NCBI GenBank assembly: GCA_937982065.1
Contig: CALJMO010000067.1
Span: 90,277-154,276, forward strand
Length of the DNA: 64,000 nt
Reading direction: 5' to 3'
Origin: an uncultured Collinsella sp.
GTDB lineage: Bacteria; Actinomycetota; Coriobacteriia; Coriobacteriales; Coriobacteriaceae
Below, one piece after another: positions 1 through 9,315 of the stretch. Within the stretch, counting starts at the first letter, position 1; every line of letters begins with the position of its first letter. The position numbers and the translations under genes were made by a program. The notes below the pieces were generated by a model. That model was not told the origin of the DNA and ran no database searches. It saw nothing but the letters and a program-made list of their open reading frames with translations.

Positions 1-809
1 GAAACCGAGTTCACCTGCTTCTGAATGCGCTCGGCGATGGTGTCGTCCATGCTTACGATACGCATCTTCCAGTCGATACTCGTGGCGTTGGATGAGCTCT
101 TGGTCCAGACGAACGTCAGGATGGCGCTCTGGTGCCCCTGAGCAGGAAACATGCCAAAGAAGGAATCGTGCTGGATCCTGCTGTCCTCGTCGATATAGGC
201 GTGAACGTTATACACCACGCGGTCGATCTTGTCGTTGAGCAACGCGTTGGTCGCAAGCGCCGCCGCCTGAATCTGACCGTTGGACAGCAGCTCGAGCTCG
301 TTGGCAGACGATGTGTCCAACACCGTCACCTCAACCGTGCCCGTGCGTTCATCGGCCTCGTCGACGGTAAAATCGAGCGGGAACTGCGTAAAGCCATTGC
401 CCCATTCAAGTCCACCCTTGAGCGCGGTCGAGACGGTATCCACCGAAACGCTCTCGGAGAGGTTCGCGGTGTTCAGGCGTCGCATCACACCGTAGCCAAT
501 CTGCATGCCCACAATCAGCACCAAGATACCGATAACCACGGCCATGGCAGTCTTCGTAATGGTATGGCTCACCTGCGAACCCGAAGGGTCGTCCTCGGAC
601 AGCGGGTCGATATGTTTTGCCTGGCTCGCGCGATCCTCGCTGCGCAGCTGCGCTAGCGCCGCTTTGTCACCGCGCTTGGCCGCAGCCTCCTTCTCACGCA
701 TGCGCTCGGTACGCCTTTTGGCGAGCGTGGGATCCAAGACGCCGGATGCATCGATTTCGGAGAATAACTCCGTCACTTCTTCCGGAGTCAAAGGGTTCTT
801 GTCAGCCAT
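1..809 (-). CDS. Membrane protein of unknown function (C-terminus off the window)
   Basis: Reading from the ATG at 809 gives an open frame of 269 codons that leaves the window without a stop. The first ~85 residues are charged (MADKNPLTPEEVTELFSEID start, many K/R/E). One hydrophobic segment follows at about residues 88-108 (AMAVVIGILVLIVGMQIGYG), then a long, probably extracytoplasmic domain. It starts 19 bp after the ABC transporter stop, so it is probably the last visible member of that operon. I do not recognise the family. The topology resembles a single-pass protein with an external domain, possibly an accessory protein of the exporter; that role is inferred from position only. Confidence 0.7.
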   Translation of the reverse strand, partial: MADKNPLTPEEVTELFSEIDASGVLDPTLAKRRTERMREKEAAAKRGDKAALAQLRSEDRASQAKHIDPLSEDDPSGSQVSHTITKTAMAVVIGILVLIVGMQIGYGVMRRLNTANLSESVSVDTVSTALKGGLEWGNGFTQFPLDFTVDEADERTGTVEVTVLDTSSANELELLSNGQIQAAALATNALLNDKIDRVVYNVHAYIDEDSRIQHDSFFGMFPAQGHQSAILTFVWTKSSSNATSIDWKMRIVSMDDTIAERIQKQVNSV

Positions 810-828
810 AAACTTCCTGTCATATCAA

Positions 829-2601
829 TCAGTCGAGCTCGTGCGCACGCGCACCTTCGAACTGCATTCGATAGTAACGGGCATAGGTGCCGCCACGGGC
901 GAGAAGCTCCTCGTGCGTGCCACGCTCCACAACGCGACCATGCTCAACGGTCGCAATCTCATCGGCATGCTTAATGGTCGAAAGACGGTGGGCGATGATA
1001 ATCGTGGTGCGGCCGCGTGCCAGCTCTTCGAGTGACTCCTGCACCGCCTCCTCGCTCTCGTTATCCAAAGCACTCGTCGCCTCGTCCAAAATCAGGATCT
1101 TGGGGTTCTTGAGAAACACGCGCGCGATGGCAACGCGCTGCTTCTGTCCGCCCGAAAGACGGCTGCCGCGCTCGCCCACCACGGTGTCGTAGCCCTGCGG
1201 AAGCGACTCGATAAAGGCATCGATGTTGGCGCGACGGGCGGCCTCGGCGATCTCTTCTGCCGTAGCGCCCGGCTTGCCGTAGGCGATGTTCTCGCCAATC
1301 GTGCCGTCAAACAGATAGACATCCTGCTGCACCAGGCCGATGGCGCGGCGCAGGCTCTGCTGCGTCACATCGCGCACGTCCTGACCGTCGATGCTAATGG
1401 ATCCGGTAGCCACGTCATAAAAGCGCGGCAGCAGCGAACAGGTCGTGGACTTGCCGCCGCCCGAAGGGCCAACCAAAGCGATGGTCTGCCCGGGCTTGAT
1501 GGACAGGTCCATATGGTCGATAACGGGACGCTCGTCGGCATAGCCCTCGCCCAGCTCGACATCCTCGTAGTTAAAGCACACGTCGTGATACTCCACGGCG
1601 CCAGCAGTCACCTGCAGATCCGTAGCGCCCGGCTTGTCCTGGATATCCGGCGCGGTCGAGAGCACCTCGTCCATACGTTTAAAGCCGGCGATAGCCTTCT
1701 GATACGTTTCGGCCGAATTGACGAGCGTCTCAAGCGGCGTGCAGAACAGCGAAATATAGAGTGCAAAGGTCGCCATATCGACCGCCTGCAGCTGTCCCTT
1801 GGCGACCAGCCAGCCGCCCAGCAGCACCACGATCACATAGAGCACACCCGAGAGCAGGCCATACGTCGCGGTATAGACGCCCATGGCGTGATACATGTTC
1901 TCCTTGGACAAAAGGTAGCGGTCGTTAGAGGCACGGAACTTGGCACGCTCGGTCTCCTCGTTGGCAAAGCTCTTGACCACGCGCATGCCCGCCAGAGAAT
2001 CCTGCAGCTGTGCATTAATGCCGCTGATCTTCTTGCGGTTGTCGCTAAAGACCTCGCGCATGCGCATGTTCTGCCAAAACATGACGACCGCAAACGCCGC
2101 CGTCACCACGGCCATGGCAAGCGCCAGCACCGGAGCGATGGTAAAGAGGATCACAAACGAGCCAATAATCTCGATACCGCAGATGATGATCCACTCGGGT
2201 ACGTGATGCGCCGCCTCGCAGATATCGAACAGGTCGTTGACCACGCGGCTCATCATGTCACCCGAGCTGTTGCGGTCGAAGTACGTAAAGCTAAAGCGCT
2301 CATACTGGTCGAACAGGTCCTCGCGCATTTTGGACTCCATGCGCGCGCCCATCACGTGGCCCCAATAGCTCACAAAGTAGCGGCAGGCGCAGCGGACGGC
2401 ATACATCAGCACCAAGCCCACCGCGATCATGCCGAGCGCCTGCATAATGGCAGCCTGACCCTGAGTAAATAGCCCACCGGTCAAATTACGCAGAATAATA
2501 GGAAAAGCAAGGTCAATGGCGGCAAGCACCAGAGCACAAACAGTATCAGCAACAAAAAGCCCCATCTGGGGCTCGTAATACGAAAGAAACCTCTTCAGCA
2601 T
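829..2601 (-). CDS. ABC exporter, fused permease and ATPase (MsbA/MDR type)
   Basis: A 590-residue half-transporter that probably works as a homodimer and exports a lipid, drug or peptide across the cytoplasmic membrane; the substrate cannot be read from sequence. The N-terminal half carries about six membrane segments. The C-terminal ATPase has Walker A GPSGGGKST (~378-386), signature RLSGGQ (~481-486) and Walker B ILILDEATSALD (~502-513). I chose the ATG at 2601, preceded by AAGGTGATT, because the family usually begins right at the first membrane helix. An in-frame ATG at 2700 has an even better Shine-Dalgarno (GGAGGG, 6-base spacing) and would add 33 basic residues. The gene lies 84-185 bp after the NUDIX gene and 19 bp before the membrane protein at the window edge. 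Confidence 0.88.
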   Translation of the reverse strand: MLKRFLSYYEPQMGLFVADTVCALVLAAIDLAFPIILRNLTGGLFTQGQAAIMQALGMIAVGLVLMYAVRCACRYFVSYWGHVMGARMESKMREDLFDQYERFSFTYFDRNSSGDMMSRVVNDLFDICEAAHHVPEWIIICGIEIIGSFVILFTIAPVLALAMAVVTAAFAVVMFWQNMRMREVFSDNRKKISGINAQLQDSLAGMRVVKSFANEETERAKFRASNDRYLLSKENMYHAMGVYTATYGLLSGVLYVIVVLLGGWLVAKGQLQAVDMATFALYISLFCTPLETLVNSAETYQKAIAGFKRMDEVLSTAPDIQDKPGATDLQVTAGAVEYHDVCFNYEDVELGEGYADERPVIDHMDLSIKPGQTIALVGPSGGGKSTTCSLLPRFYDVATGSISIDGQDVRDVTQQSLRRAIGLVQQDVYLFDGTIGENIAYGKPGATAEEIAEAARRANIDAFIESLPQGYDTVVGERGSRLSGGQKQRVAIARVFLKNPKILILDEATSALDNESEEAVQESLEELARGRTTIIIAHRLSTIKHADEIATVEHGRVVERGTHEELLARGGTYARYYRMQFEGARAHELD

Positions 2602-2648
2602 AATCACCTTACGCGGTTTTACCAAACCGCGTTTCGTCTCGACGCTGC

Positions 2649-2746
2649 AAGTGCTCCATTTGGACAATCTGGCCTTCAATCGTCGGTCGCGTATATCCAT
2701 ACGCTTCCCTCCTCTTTTAGGCCACCTTGTCTCAAATGGAGCACTT
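2649..2746. repeat. 14-bp perfect inverted repeat around the ABC exporter start
   Basis: AAGTGCTCCATTTG at 2649-2662 and its exact reverse complement CAAATGGAGCACTT at 2733-2746, with 70 bp between them. The upstream possible start codon and its ribosome binding site lie between the arms. It could be a pair of operator half-sites, a looping operator, or a long-range mRNA hairpin that hides the ribosome binding site. Confidence 0.6.
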
Positions 2747-2785
2747 TCGCTGACTTACACAAACCTGCGGGATCATCCCCGCTCG

Positions 2786-3481
2786 TTAAAGCTCGGCCCC
2801 GCCTAGTCGGTGCGCGATGCTGTCGCAGGCAAGCGCGCCTACGACGGTCTTGGCGTCTTCGATCTTGCCGTCGAGCACGGCGTCGATCAGCTCATGCAGC
2901 GGCACCAGGTCCACGTTGACAAACTCGTCATCATCGGGGTTGGGCGCATCAAACTCGAGCTTGGTAGCCAAGTAGATGTGGATAATCTCATCGCAAAAAC
3001 CACAGGACGTGACAATCGACGTCAAAAAGCGAATGCGACCAGCCCTAAAGCCCGTCTCCTCATGCAGCTCGCGCTTGGCGCAATCGAGCGGGTCCTCGCC
3101 TGGATCGAGCTTGCCGGCGGGAATCTCGACCGTCACGCGGTCGATGGCGGTGCGGTACTGACGCACCAGTACGATCTTGCCGCTCTCGGTCAGTGCCACA
3201 ACAGCCGCCGCACCCGGATGGCGAACGATATCGCGGGCGCTGCGGCGACCGTTGGGCAGCTCAACCTCAAGACGGTGGACGTCGAGGATTTTGCCCTTCC
3301 AGGCGCACTCCTCCGAAAGAATCTTCTCGTGCAGCTCGGCATCGTGCGGGTCGTCATCGCCCAGCACCAGCGCCGGCTCGTCAGCGACCTCGCCACCAGG
3401 CTCGCCCTCGGCGTGCCCATACACGCGGCTGTCCTCTTCGACGATCTGCGCGTCCACGAGCTCTTCGTTCTTCTCGTCCAT
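2786..3481 (-). CDS. NUDIX hydrolase, ADP-ribose pyrophosphatase type
   Basis: Hydrolyses a nucleoside diphosphate linked to another moiety, most likely ADP-ribose to AMP and ribose 5-phosphate. The NUDIX box G-x5-E-x7-REL-x-EE-x-GF is complete at residues ~123-145 (ends RELHEETGF). About 60 acidic residues precede the catalytic domain, longer than usual. The ATG at 3481 is 10 bases after GAGAGG; an ATG nine bases upstream (3490) lies too close to that site. The gene starts 21 bp after the purD stop, so the two are probably co-transcribed, linking it to nucleotide metabolism. The substrate assignment is by family and less sure than the fold. Confidence 0.87.
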   Translation of the reverse strand: MDEKNEELVDAQIVEEDSRVYGHAEGEPGGEVADEPALVLGDDDPHDAELHEKILSEECAWKGKILDVHRLEVELPNGRRSARDIVRHPGAAAVVALTESGKIVLVRQYRTAIDRVTVEIPAGKLDPGEDPLDCAKRELHEETGFRAGRIRFLTSIVTSCGFCDEIIHIYLATKLEFDAPNPDDDEFVNVDLVPLHELIDAVLDGKIEDAKTVVGALACDSIAHRLGGAEL

Positions 3482-3502
3482 CCGTCTCATTCCTCTCGGA
3501 TT

Positions 3503-4807
3503 TTAGGCATCCCAGGCGTCGCGGCCGCGCAGCGCGCGCAGGCCGATGTCGTGACGCAGGGTCTTGCCCTCAAAATCAATCTTCTCGCAGGCCTCGTAGG
3601 CAAGGTTGCGGGCGTTCTCAAACGTATCGCCCAGCGCGGTCACGGCAAGCACGCGGCCACCATTGGTCACGAGCTGGCCGTCCACCACGGCAGTGCCCGC
3701 GTGGTACACGGTCACGTTCTCCATGGCCTCGGCATCGGCGATACCGGTAATGACCTTGCCTTTCTCGTAGCTGCCGGGATAACCCGCACTCGTCAGGACA
3801 ACGGCCACGGCCCACTCGTCGCGCCAGTCGAGTTCAATCTGATCGAGCTCGCAGTTGGCACAAGCCAGCATGACCTCGACCAGGTCGTTCTTAAGGCGCG
3901 GCAGCACGACCTGCGTCTCGGGGTCGCCAAAGCGGGCATTGAACTCCAGCACCTTGGGACCGGCGGGGGTGAGCATAAAGCCGCCGTACAGGCAGCCGCG
4001 GTAGTCGATACCCTCGGCAGCGAGCTCGGCCACGGTCTGCTCCATGACCGCCACCATGGTGGCGTGCTCCTCGTCGGTCACGATAGGCACCGGGCTGTAG
4101 ACGCCCATGCCACCGGTGTTGGGGCCCTTGTCGCCCTCAAGCGCACGCTTGTGATCCTGCGAGGTGGCCATGGGACGCACGGTCTTACCGTCGGTAAAGG
4201 CCAGCAGCGAGCACTCGGGGCCGGTCAGCATCTCCTCGATGACCACGGTATTGCCGGCATCGCCAAAGGTGCCGCCAAAACACTCACGCACGGCCTCCTC
4301 GGCCTGCGCAAGCTCGGTTGCCACGATAACGCCCTTGCCCGCGGCAAGGCCGTCGGCCTTGACGACCAGCGGAGCGCCCTGCTCACGCACATAGGCAAGA
4401 GCCGAAGCCTCGTCGGTAAACGAGCCATAGGCTGCCGTCGGGATACCGGCGCGCTCCATGAGCTGCTTGGAGAACAGCTTAGAGCCCTCCATCTGGGCGC
4501 CCTCGGCACCCGGGCCAAAGCAGGGAATACCCGCCGCGCGCACGGCGTCGGCCACGCCCGCCACGAGCGGAGCCTCGGGGCCAATTACCACGAGTCCGCA
4601 TCCGTGGCTCTGCGCAAACGCCGCCACGGCCGCAGGATCGCAGTCGTCGAGAACGACGTTCTCGCCGCAGCTCGCGGTGCCGCCGTTACCCGGCGCGATG
4701 TAGAGCTTGCCGGCGCGCGGTGATGCTGCGAGTTTAGCTGCCAAAGCATGCTCACGGCCGCCGCTGCCCAACAACAGGATGTCGATGGTTTGAGTGTCCG
4801 CCTTCAA
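3503..4807 (-). CDS. purD: Phosphoribosylamine-glycine ligase (GARS)
   Basis: Second step of purine synthesis: ATP, glycine and phosphoribosylamine give GAR. The N-terminus has the dinucleotide-fold signature LLLGSGGREHALA, followed by ATP-grasp features such as VVKADGLAAGKGV and the metal-site region LEFNARFGDPE. With the TTG start at 4807 (GAGGAGG six bases upstream) the protein has 434 residues, the normal family length, and begins MKADTQTIDILLLG. Frames starting further upstream would add an unrelated arginine-rich leader. It follows purA after a hairpin and precedes the NUDIX gene. Confidence 0.95.
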   Translation of the reverse strand: MKADTQTIDILLLGSGGREHALAAKLAASPRAGKLYIAPGNGGTASCGENVVLDDCDPAAVAAFAQSHGCGLVVIGPEAPLVAGVADAVRAAGIPCFGPGAEGAQMEGSKLFSKQLMERAGIPTAAYGSFTDEASALAYVREQGAPLVVKADGLAAGKGVIVATELAQAEEAVRECFGGTFGDAGNTVVIEEMLTGPECSLLAFTDGKTVRPMATSQDHKRALEGDKGPNTGGMGVYSPVPIVTDEEHATMVAVMEQTVAELAAEGIDYRGCLYGGFMLTPAGPKVLEFNARFGDPETQVVLPRLKNDLVEVMLACANCELDQIELDWRDEWAVAVVLTSAGYPGSYEKGKVITGIADAEAMENVTVYHAGTAVVDGQLVTNGGRVLAVTALGDTFENARNLAYEACEKIDFEGKTLRHDIGLRALRGRDAWDA

Positions 4808-4861
4808 GGGTGCCTCCTCTATGGATGAACGGCCCGCTCCGCGCGAGCCCTTTGCAAGCAA

Positions 4862-4903
4862 ATATACCCCTCGGCCGCCCGTCCGGGCTGCAAAGGGGTA
4901 TAT
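4862..4903 (-). terminator. Hairpin between purA and purD
   Basis: ATATACCCCT (4862-4871) pairs with AGGGGTATAT (4894-4903), with an inner GCCCG/CGGGC helix in the loop. On the minus strand it follows the purA stop by ~22 bases and is followed by a mixed T-rich stretch (ATTTGCTTGC). It may be a weak terminator or attenuator before purD. Confidence 0.55.
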
Positions 4904-4924
4904 CGCAATAACCGTATAAACCGA

Positions 4925-6211
4925 TTACTTCCAGAATCGGTTGATGATCTGCTCGCGACCGGCGCCGACGCCAATGAACGTCACGCGGGTGTGTGCCAGA
5001 TCTTCGATAAACGCCACGTAGTCCTGAGCCTCTTGCGGCAGCTCATCAAAGCTGCGGCAACCGGTGATATCGCACTTCCAGCCAGGAAGCTCCTCGTAGA
5101 TGGGCTTGGCGTGCTCAAAGCGCACCTGGTGCTCGGGCACGCTCGTGTAGCGCTCGCCATCGACGTCATAGGCAACGCACACCTTAATGGTGTCGAAGGC
5201 CGAAAGCACGTCGAGCTTGGTCATGGCGATGTCGGTGAGACCGTTGACGCGCGAGGCATAGTTGGCGATAGGGCCGTCAAACCAGCCGCAGCGACGACGG
5301 CGACCGGTGGTCACGCCGTACTCGTAGCCCTCCTCGGTCAGCGTGTGACCGGCCTCGGACTCGTAGGAAAGCTCGGTAGGCATGGGGCCCGAACCGACGC
5401 GGGTGATATAGGCCTTCATGACGCCCAGCACGCGGTCGACGTTCTTCATGCCGACGCCGGAACCGGTAATGGCGCCGCCGGCGGTGCAATTGGAAGACGT
5501 CACGTACGGATAGGTACCGTGATCGATGTCGAGCAGCGTCGCCTGGGCGCCCTCAAACAGCAAGTCCTTGCCCTCATCGATCATATTGTTGAGCAGCAGG
5601 CTCGTCTCGGTGATGTAGGGACGCAGGCGCTCGGCCATGGGCAGGTACTCTTCGCAGATCTGGTCCACGGTATAGGTGGGCAGATTGTAGATGAGCTCCA
5701 GCTCGGGGTTCACGCGGGCAAGAGCGGTCTCCAGCTTGTCGCGGAACAGCTCCTCATCCAGCATGTCCTGCATGCGCAGGCCGATGCGGGCCATCTTATC
5801 CTGGTAGCACGGACCGATGCCGCGCTTGGTGGTACCGATGTTCTTCTTGCCGAGCTTTTGCTCAAAGGCGCCATCCAGATCGATGTGGTACGGCATGATC
5901 ACGTGCGCGTTGCCGCTGATCTTGAGATTCTTGGTGGTGATGCCGTCGGCCTCGAACATGTCGATCTCCTCAAGGACAACCTTGGGGTTGACGACGCAGC
6001 CGTTACCGATCACCGACACATGATCGGAATACATGATGCCGGAGGGCACCTGGTGCAGGCCGTACTTCTTGCCGTTGACGACGATGGTGTGGCCGGCGTT
6101 GTTGCCGCCCGAGTAGCGCACGACGGCATCGAAGTCGCCGGCGACCAGGTCGCAGATCTTACCTTTGCCCTCATCGCCCCACTGGGCACCGACCAAAACG
6201 GTTGACGGCAT
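4925..6211 (-). CDS. purA: Adenylosuccinate synthetase
   Basis: Condenses IMP and aspartate, using GTP, to adenylosuccinate on the AMP branch of purine synthesis; purB in this same window performs the next step. The protein has 428 residues, the family norm. Diagnostic stretches are the P-loop QWGDEGKGKICD (~9-20), GNNAGHT (~35-41), GTTKRGIGPCY (~127-137) and TGRRRRCGWFD (~300-310). The ATG at 6211 is preceded by AAGGAG at good spacing. It is followed by a hairpin and purD. Confidence 0.97.
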   Translation of the reverse strand: MPSTVLVGAQWGDEGKGKICDLVAGDFDAVVRYSGGNNAGHTIVVNGKKYGLHQVPSGIMYSDHVSVIGNGCVVNPKVVLEEIDMFEADGITTKNLKISGNAHVIMPYHIDLDGAFEQKLGKKNIGTTKRGIGPCYQDKMARIGLRMQDMLDEELFRDKLETALARVNPELELIYNLPTYTVDQICEEYLPMAERLRPYITETSLLLNNMIDEGKDLLFEGAQATLLDIDHGTYPYVTSSNCTAGGAITGSGVGMKNVDRVLGVMKAYITRVGSGPMPTELSYESEAGHTLTEEGYEYGVTTGRRRRCGWFDGPIANYASRVNGLTDIAMTKLDVLSAFDTIKVCVAYDVDGERYTSVPEHQVRFEHAKPIYEELPGWKCDITGCRSFDELPQEAQDYVAFIEDLAHTRVTFIGVGAGREQIINRFWK

Positions 6212-6304
6212 GTTTACTCCTTACATTCATGGACTGTCCGTGCGCCACGATGGCGCGCAGAAGCACAAAACATTCCCAGTATACCCGTGCAACGGGCACC
6301 TGTC

Positions 6305-7696
6305 CTACTCCTCGGCATGTGCCCCATCAAGCTCATAGAACTTGGTGGATGCCGGCAGGAACATCAGGTCGACGTCGCCGATCGGGCCCGAACGGTTCTT
6401 GGCCACGACGATACGCGTAACGCCCTCGTCGGGTCGATCATCGCGCGAGGCCTCGGCCTCGTCGGCAGAGCGGTCCAGGAACATGACGATGTCGGCGTCC
6501 TGCTCGATGGAGCCCGATTCGCGCAGGTCGGAAAGCTGCGGGCGCTTGCCGGTACGGGATTCGACCTGACGTGACAGCTGCGACAGTGCAATGAACGGGA
6601 TCTTGAGCTCCTTGGCCATGATCTTTAAACCACGCGACATCTCGGAGACCTCGACGGTACGGCTCTCGGAACGACGGCCCGGCGGAGGACTCACCAGCTG
6701 CAGGTAGTCCAGGATGATGATTGCCTTCTCCTTGTTATGGAGCATGCGGCGGCTCTTGGCGCGGATCTCGGTCACCGTGGTGCCGGGCGTATCGTCAATC
6801 AGGATATCGAGCTTGGACAGCGTCTGCGTAGCCTCGTTGATGTTGGCCCACTGCTCGGGACTAATACGGCCCGTGCGGAAGTCGCTGATCGACATCATGG
6901 CATAGGCGCAAATCAGGCGCTGGGCAATTTCCTTGCCCGACATCTCCAGCGAGAAGAAGCCGACCGTATAACCCGCGGCAGCAGCGTTGAGCGCCAGGTT
7001 CAGAGCGAACGACGTCTTACCTACAGCAGGACGAGCGCCGATGATGATGAGCTGGCCCTCGCGGAAGCCCATAAGCATACGGTCGAGTGACGGAAAGCCC
7101 GTGGGCACGCCCGCCGCCTGACCGCCGGCCTGGCACACTTCCTCGGCCTCGTTATAGGCCTCGACCATAAACTCAGTCAGCGTCTTGTAGCTCGACTTGA
7201 CCTCGCGCGCCGTGACCTTGAGCAGCTTGCTCTCGGCTAGCTCCACGACCTCTTTGGTGTCGGTGGGGGCGTTATAGGCCAGCGCGTTGATCTCGTTGGT
7301 GGCGCCGATCAGCTCGCGCAGCATCGAGTCGCGACGCACGATGGCGGCATGGTGCTGCCAGTTGACGAGCGACAGGGTCTGACCCATCAGCTCCAAAATG
7401 TACGCCTCGCCGCCCACGGCATCGAGCTTGTTGATGCTTCGCAGGTAATCGATGAGCGAGATGGAGTCGATGGGGATGCGGCTGTTGTACATATCGACCA
7501 TCGCGGTATAGATGGTCTTATGAATGGGCCGGTAGAAGTCATCGGGCTGCAGCTCGACCTGGGCCTCTTCGACCACCTCGGGCGATAGCAGCATAGCGGC
7601 CAGTACGTTGGCCTCTGCATCTTGGTTTTGAGGGAGACCCAACTTGGAGCCACGGTCCTCGACCGTCAGCCCCGTCTCCCTTTCGTCATATGCCAT
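6305..7696 (-). CDS. dnaB: Replicative DNA helicase
   Basis: Hexameric 5'-3' helicase that unwinds DNA ahead of the replication fork. The N-terminal primase-interacting domain (~1-120) is followed by the RecA-like motor with Walker A ARPAVGKTS, Walker B IIILDYLQL and the motif LSQLSRQVE. The length of 463 residues is typical. ATG at 7696 (MAYDERE) is preceded by GAGG with six-base spacing; two ATGs slightly upstream lack this. No intein is seen in the usual Walker A position. It lies downstream of rplI beyond a strong terminator, so it probably has its own promoter. Confidence 0.96.
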   Translation of the reverse strand: MAYDERETGLTVEDRGSKLGLPQNQDAEANVLAAMLLSPEVVEEAQVELQPDDFYRPIHKTIYTAMVDMYNSRIPIDSISLIDYLRSINKLDAVGGEAYILELMGQTLSLVNWQHHAAIVRRDSMLRELIGATNEINALAYNAPTDTKEVVELAESKLLKVTAREVKSSYKTLTEFMVEAYNEAEEVCQAGGQAAGVPTGFPSLDRMLMGFREGQLIIIGARPAVGKTSFALNLALNAAAAGYTVGFFSLEMSGKEIAQRLICAYAMMSISDFRTGRISPEQWANINEATQTLSKLDILIDDTPGTTVTEIRAKSRRMLHNKEKAIIILDYLQLVSPPPGRRSESRTVEVSEMSRGLKIMAKELKIPFIALSQLSRQVESRTGKRPQLSDLRESGSIEQDADIVMFLDRSADEAEASRDDRPDEGVTRIVVAKNRSGPIGDVDLMFLPASTKFYELDGAHAEE

Positions 7697-7855
7697 GAGC
7701 ATCCTCATTCATATCGCTTGCGAGCATCCATAGTATCAGCCACAGTCCCAAAACGGGCCGCGCCCCGGCAATCATCACCGAACGAAACGGATGAACGGTC
7801 CCGCATTTGGAACCTCACCGCAACGCCTGCCATGGCGCTCGCCAAGCGTAGAAAA

Positions 7856-7893
7856 TAAAAGGGCGCCCTGGTCTCCCAGAGCGCCCTTCTTAG
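7856..7893 (-). terminator. Terminator of the rpsF-ssb-rpsR-rplI operon
   Basis: On the minus strand, an AAGGGCGC... stem pairs across a short loop and is followed by TTTTATTTT. It lies ~28 bp after the rplI stop. Confidence 0.85.
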
Positions 7894-7920
7894 AACAAGA
7901 TTGTTGCGTTGCAGCAAATG

Positions 7921-8460
7921 CTACTCGGCAGCAGCCTCGGTCTCGACCTCGGCGGTCTCGGCCTCGGCGACCTCAGTGGCCTCCTCAGCCTCAGCCTCGG
8001 CAGCGAGCTCCTCGGCGGTAACGCCGACGAGAACGACAACCTCGGCCTTGATCTCGCGGTACAGCGAGATGGCAACGGTGTGGGCACCGGCAACCTTGAT
8101 GGGCTTACCGAGCTCGACGCGCTTGCGGTCGATGTCCATACCGAGCTGAGCCTTGATGGCGTCAGCGATCATAGCGGCGGTAACGGAGCCAAAGAGGATG
8201 CCCTCGTCGCCGACCTTAACGTCAACGGTGACCGTCTTGCCCTCGAAGGCAGCCTTGGTCTCGTTGGCGGTAGCCAGACGGACGGCCTCGCGCTTGGCGA
8301 TGTTGTTGCGACGCTCGTCGAGCTGCTTGAGGTTGCCCTTGGTGGCGGCAACAGCGAGCTTCTTGGGGAACAGGAAGTTCTCAGCGTAACCCTGAGCGAC
8401 CTCTACGACGTCACCCTCGCCGCCCTTGCCCTTAATCTCATCGAGAAGAATAACCTTCAT
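7921..8460 (-). CDS. rplI: Ribosomal protein bL9 with acidic tail
   Basis: Large-subunit protein that binds 23S rRNA near the L1 stalk. The start MKVILLDEIKGKGGEGD and the region VAQGYAENFLFPKKLA match the family exactly. Typical bL9 has ~148 residues; this one has 179 because of a C-terminal extension of ~30 residues made almost only of Ala, Glu, Thr and Val. This tail is unusual compared with the E. coli or Bacillus proteins. The gene is last in the rpsF operon, followed by a terminator. Confidence 0.97.
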   Translation of the reverse strand: MKVILLDEIKGKGGEGDVVEVAQGYAENFLFPKKLAVAATKGNLKQLDERRNNIAKREAVRLATANETKAAFEGKTVTVDVKVGDEGILFGSVTAAMIADAIKAQLGMDIDRKRVELGKPIKVAGAHTVAISLYREIKAEVVVLVGVTAEELAAEAEAEEATEVAEAETAEVETEAAAE

Positions 8461-8475
8461 GATGCGTCTCCCTTC

Positions 8476-8742
8476 TTAGCCGCGGTCGCGGTTGCCACGA
8501 GAGGAAACCACGGGGACGGTGTACGGCAGGAGAGCCATCTCGCGGGCGCGCTTGATGGCGTTGGCGATGTCATGCTGATGCTGCGTGCAAGCGCCAGTGA
8601 CGCGACGGGGCTTGATCTTGCCACGGTCGGTCATGTACTTACGGAGAAGCTGAGTGTCCTTATAGTCGATGAACTCAGTGTTCTCCTTGCAGAACTGGCA
8701 GTACTTACGACGCGGCTGACGTGCAGAAAAATCATTAGCCAT
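8476..8742 (-). CDS. rpsR: Ribosomal protein bS18
   Basis: Small-subunit platform protein that pairs with bS6. The 88-residue product contains the family core RKYCQFCKE, FIDYKDTQLLRKYM and GKIKPRRVTGACTQHQ. The two cysteines in CQFC recall zinc-binding variants, but only one CxxC pair plus a later single Cys is present. ATG at 8742 has AAAGG ten bases upstream; longer frames run into the spacer after ssb. Third gene of rpsF-ssb-rpsR-rplI. Confidence 0.96.
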   Translation of the reverse strand: MANDFSARQPRRKYCQFCKENTEFIDYKDTQLLRKYMTDRGKIKPRRVTGACTQHQHDIANAIKRAREMALLPYTVPVVSSRGNRDRG

Positions 8743-8814
8743 GTCAAAATACCTTTCATTTGGCAACTTCGGCGAACCGAAGCCGCCTCTCACTCAAAAA
8801 TAGGTGAACAACCC

Positions 8815-9267
8815 TTAGAACGGGATGTCCTCATCGTAGACGTCGACCGCGGGCGGCGTAGCCACCGGCGCGGCAGGACGTGCTGCAGGCGCGGGAGCTG
8901 CGGGGGCGTAACCGCCCTGGTCGTAGCCACCCTGGCCACCACGGGAGCTCATAAACTCGATCTCATCGACGATGACCTCAAGTTTGCTCCGGCGCTGGCC
9001 TTCGCGCTCCCAAGAGCTGTAGCGCAGCTTGCCCTCGATCGCGACCTTGTTTCCCTTTGCCAGGAAACGGCTCACGGCCTCGGCGCGGGTGCCGAACATG
9101 GTGCAGTCGACAAAGTTGGGATAGTCCTCCCACTCGCCAGTCTGCGCGTTGCGGCGACGATCGTTCACGGCGACGCCAAAGGACAGAACCTGGGTTCCGC
9201 CGGCGGTGGCGCGCAGCTCGGGATCGCGGGTGAGGTTACCGGTGATGTTCACTCGATTGATGCTCAT
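8815..9267 (-). CDS. ssb: Single-stranded DNA-binding protein
   Basis: Coats single-stranded DNA in replication and repair. The OB fold covers residues 1-~105 (MSINRVNITGNLTRDPEL start, YSSWEREGQRRSKLEV in the body), a Gly/Ala/Pro linker follows, and the C-terminus DEDIPF is the protein-interaction tip. The length of 150 residues is slightly short for actinobacteria. Gene order rpsF-ssb-rpsR is the conserved one, linking ribosome and replication proteins. Confidence 0.97.
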   Translation of the reverse strand: MSINRVNITGNLTRDPELRATAGGTQVLSFGVAVNDRRRNAQTGEWEDYPNFVDCTMFGTRAEAVSRFLAKGNKVAIEGKLRYSSWEREGQRRSKLEVIVDEIEFMSSRGGQGGYDQGGYAPAAPAPAARPAAPVATPPAVDVYDEDIPF

Positions 9268-9315
9268 AACTCACTACTTCCTCTTGGGGCACAAGCCCAG
9301 TCCAAAACGACAGTC

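Noticed and set aside
2810..4723. Long plus-strand open frame (637 codons) opposite the NUDIX and purD genes
   Set aside because: Antisense to two well-recognised genes; such frames arise from the codon bias of high-GC genes. The same holds for the long frames opposite rplI-ssb (7909-9681), typA (19763-22303), gyrA (24234-26387), gyrB (26756-28813) and recF-dnaN (29724-31892).
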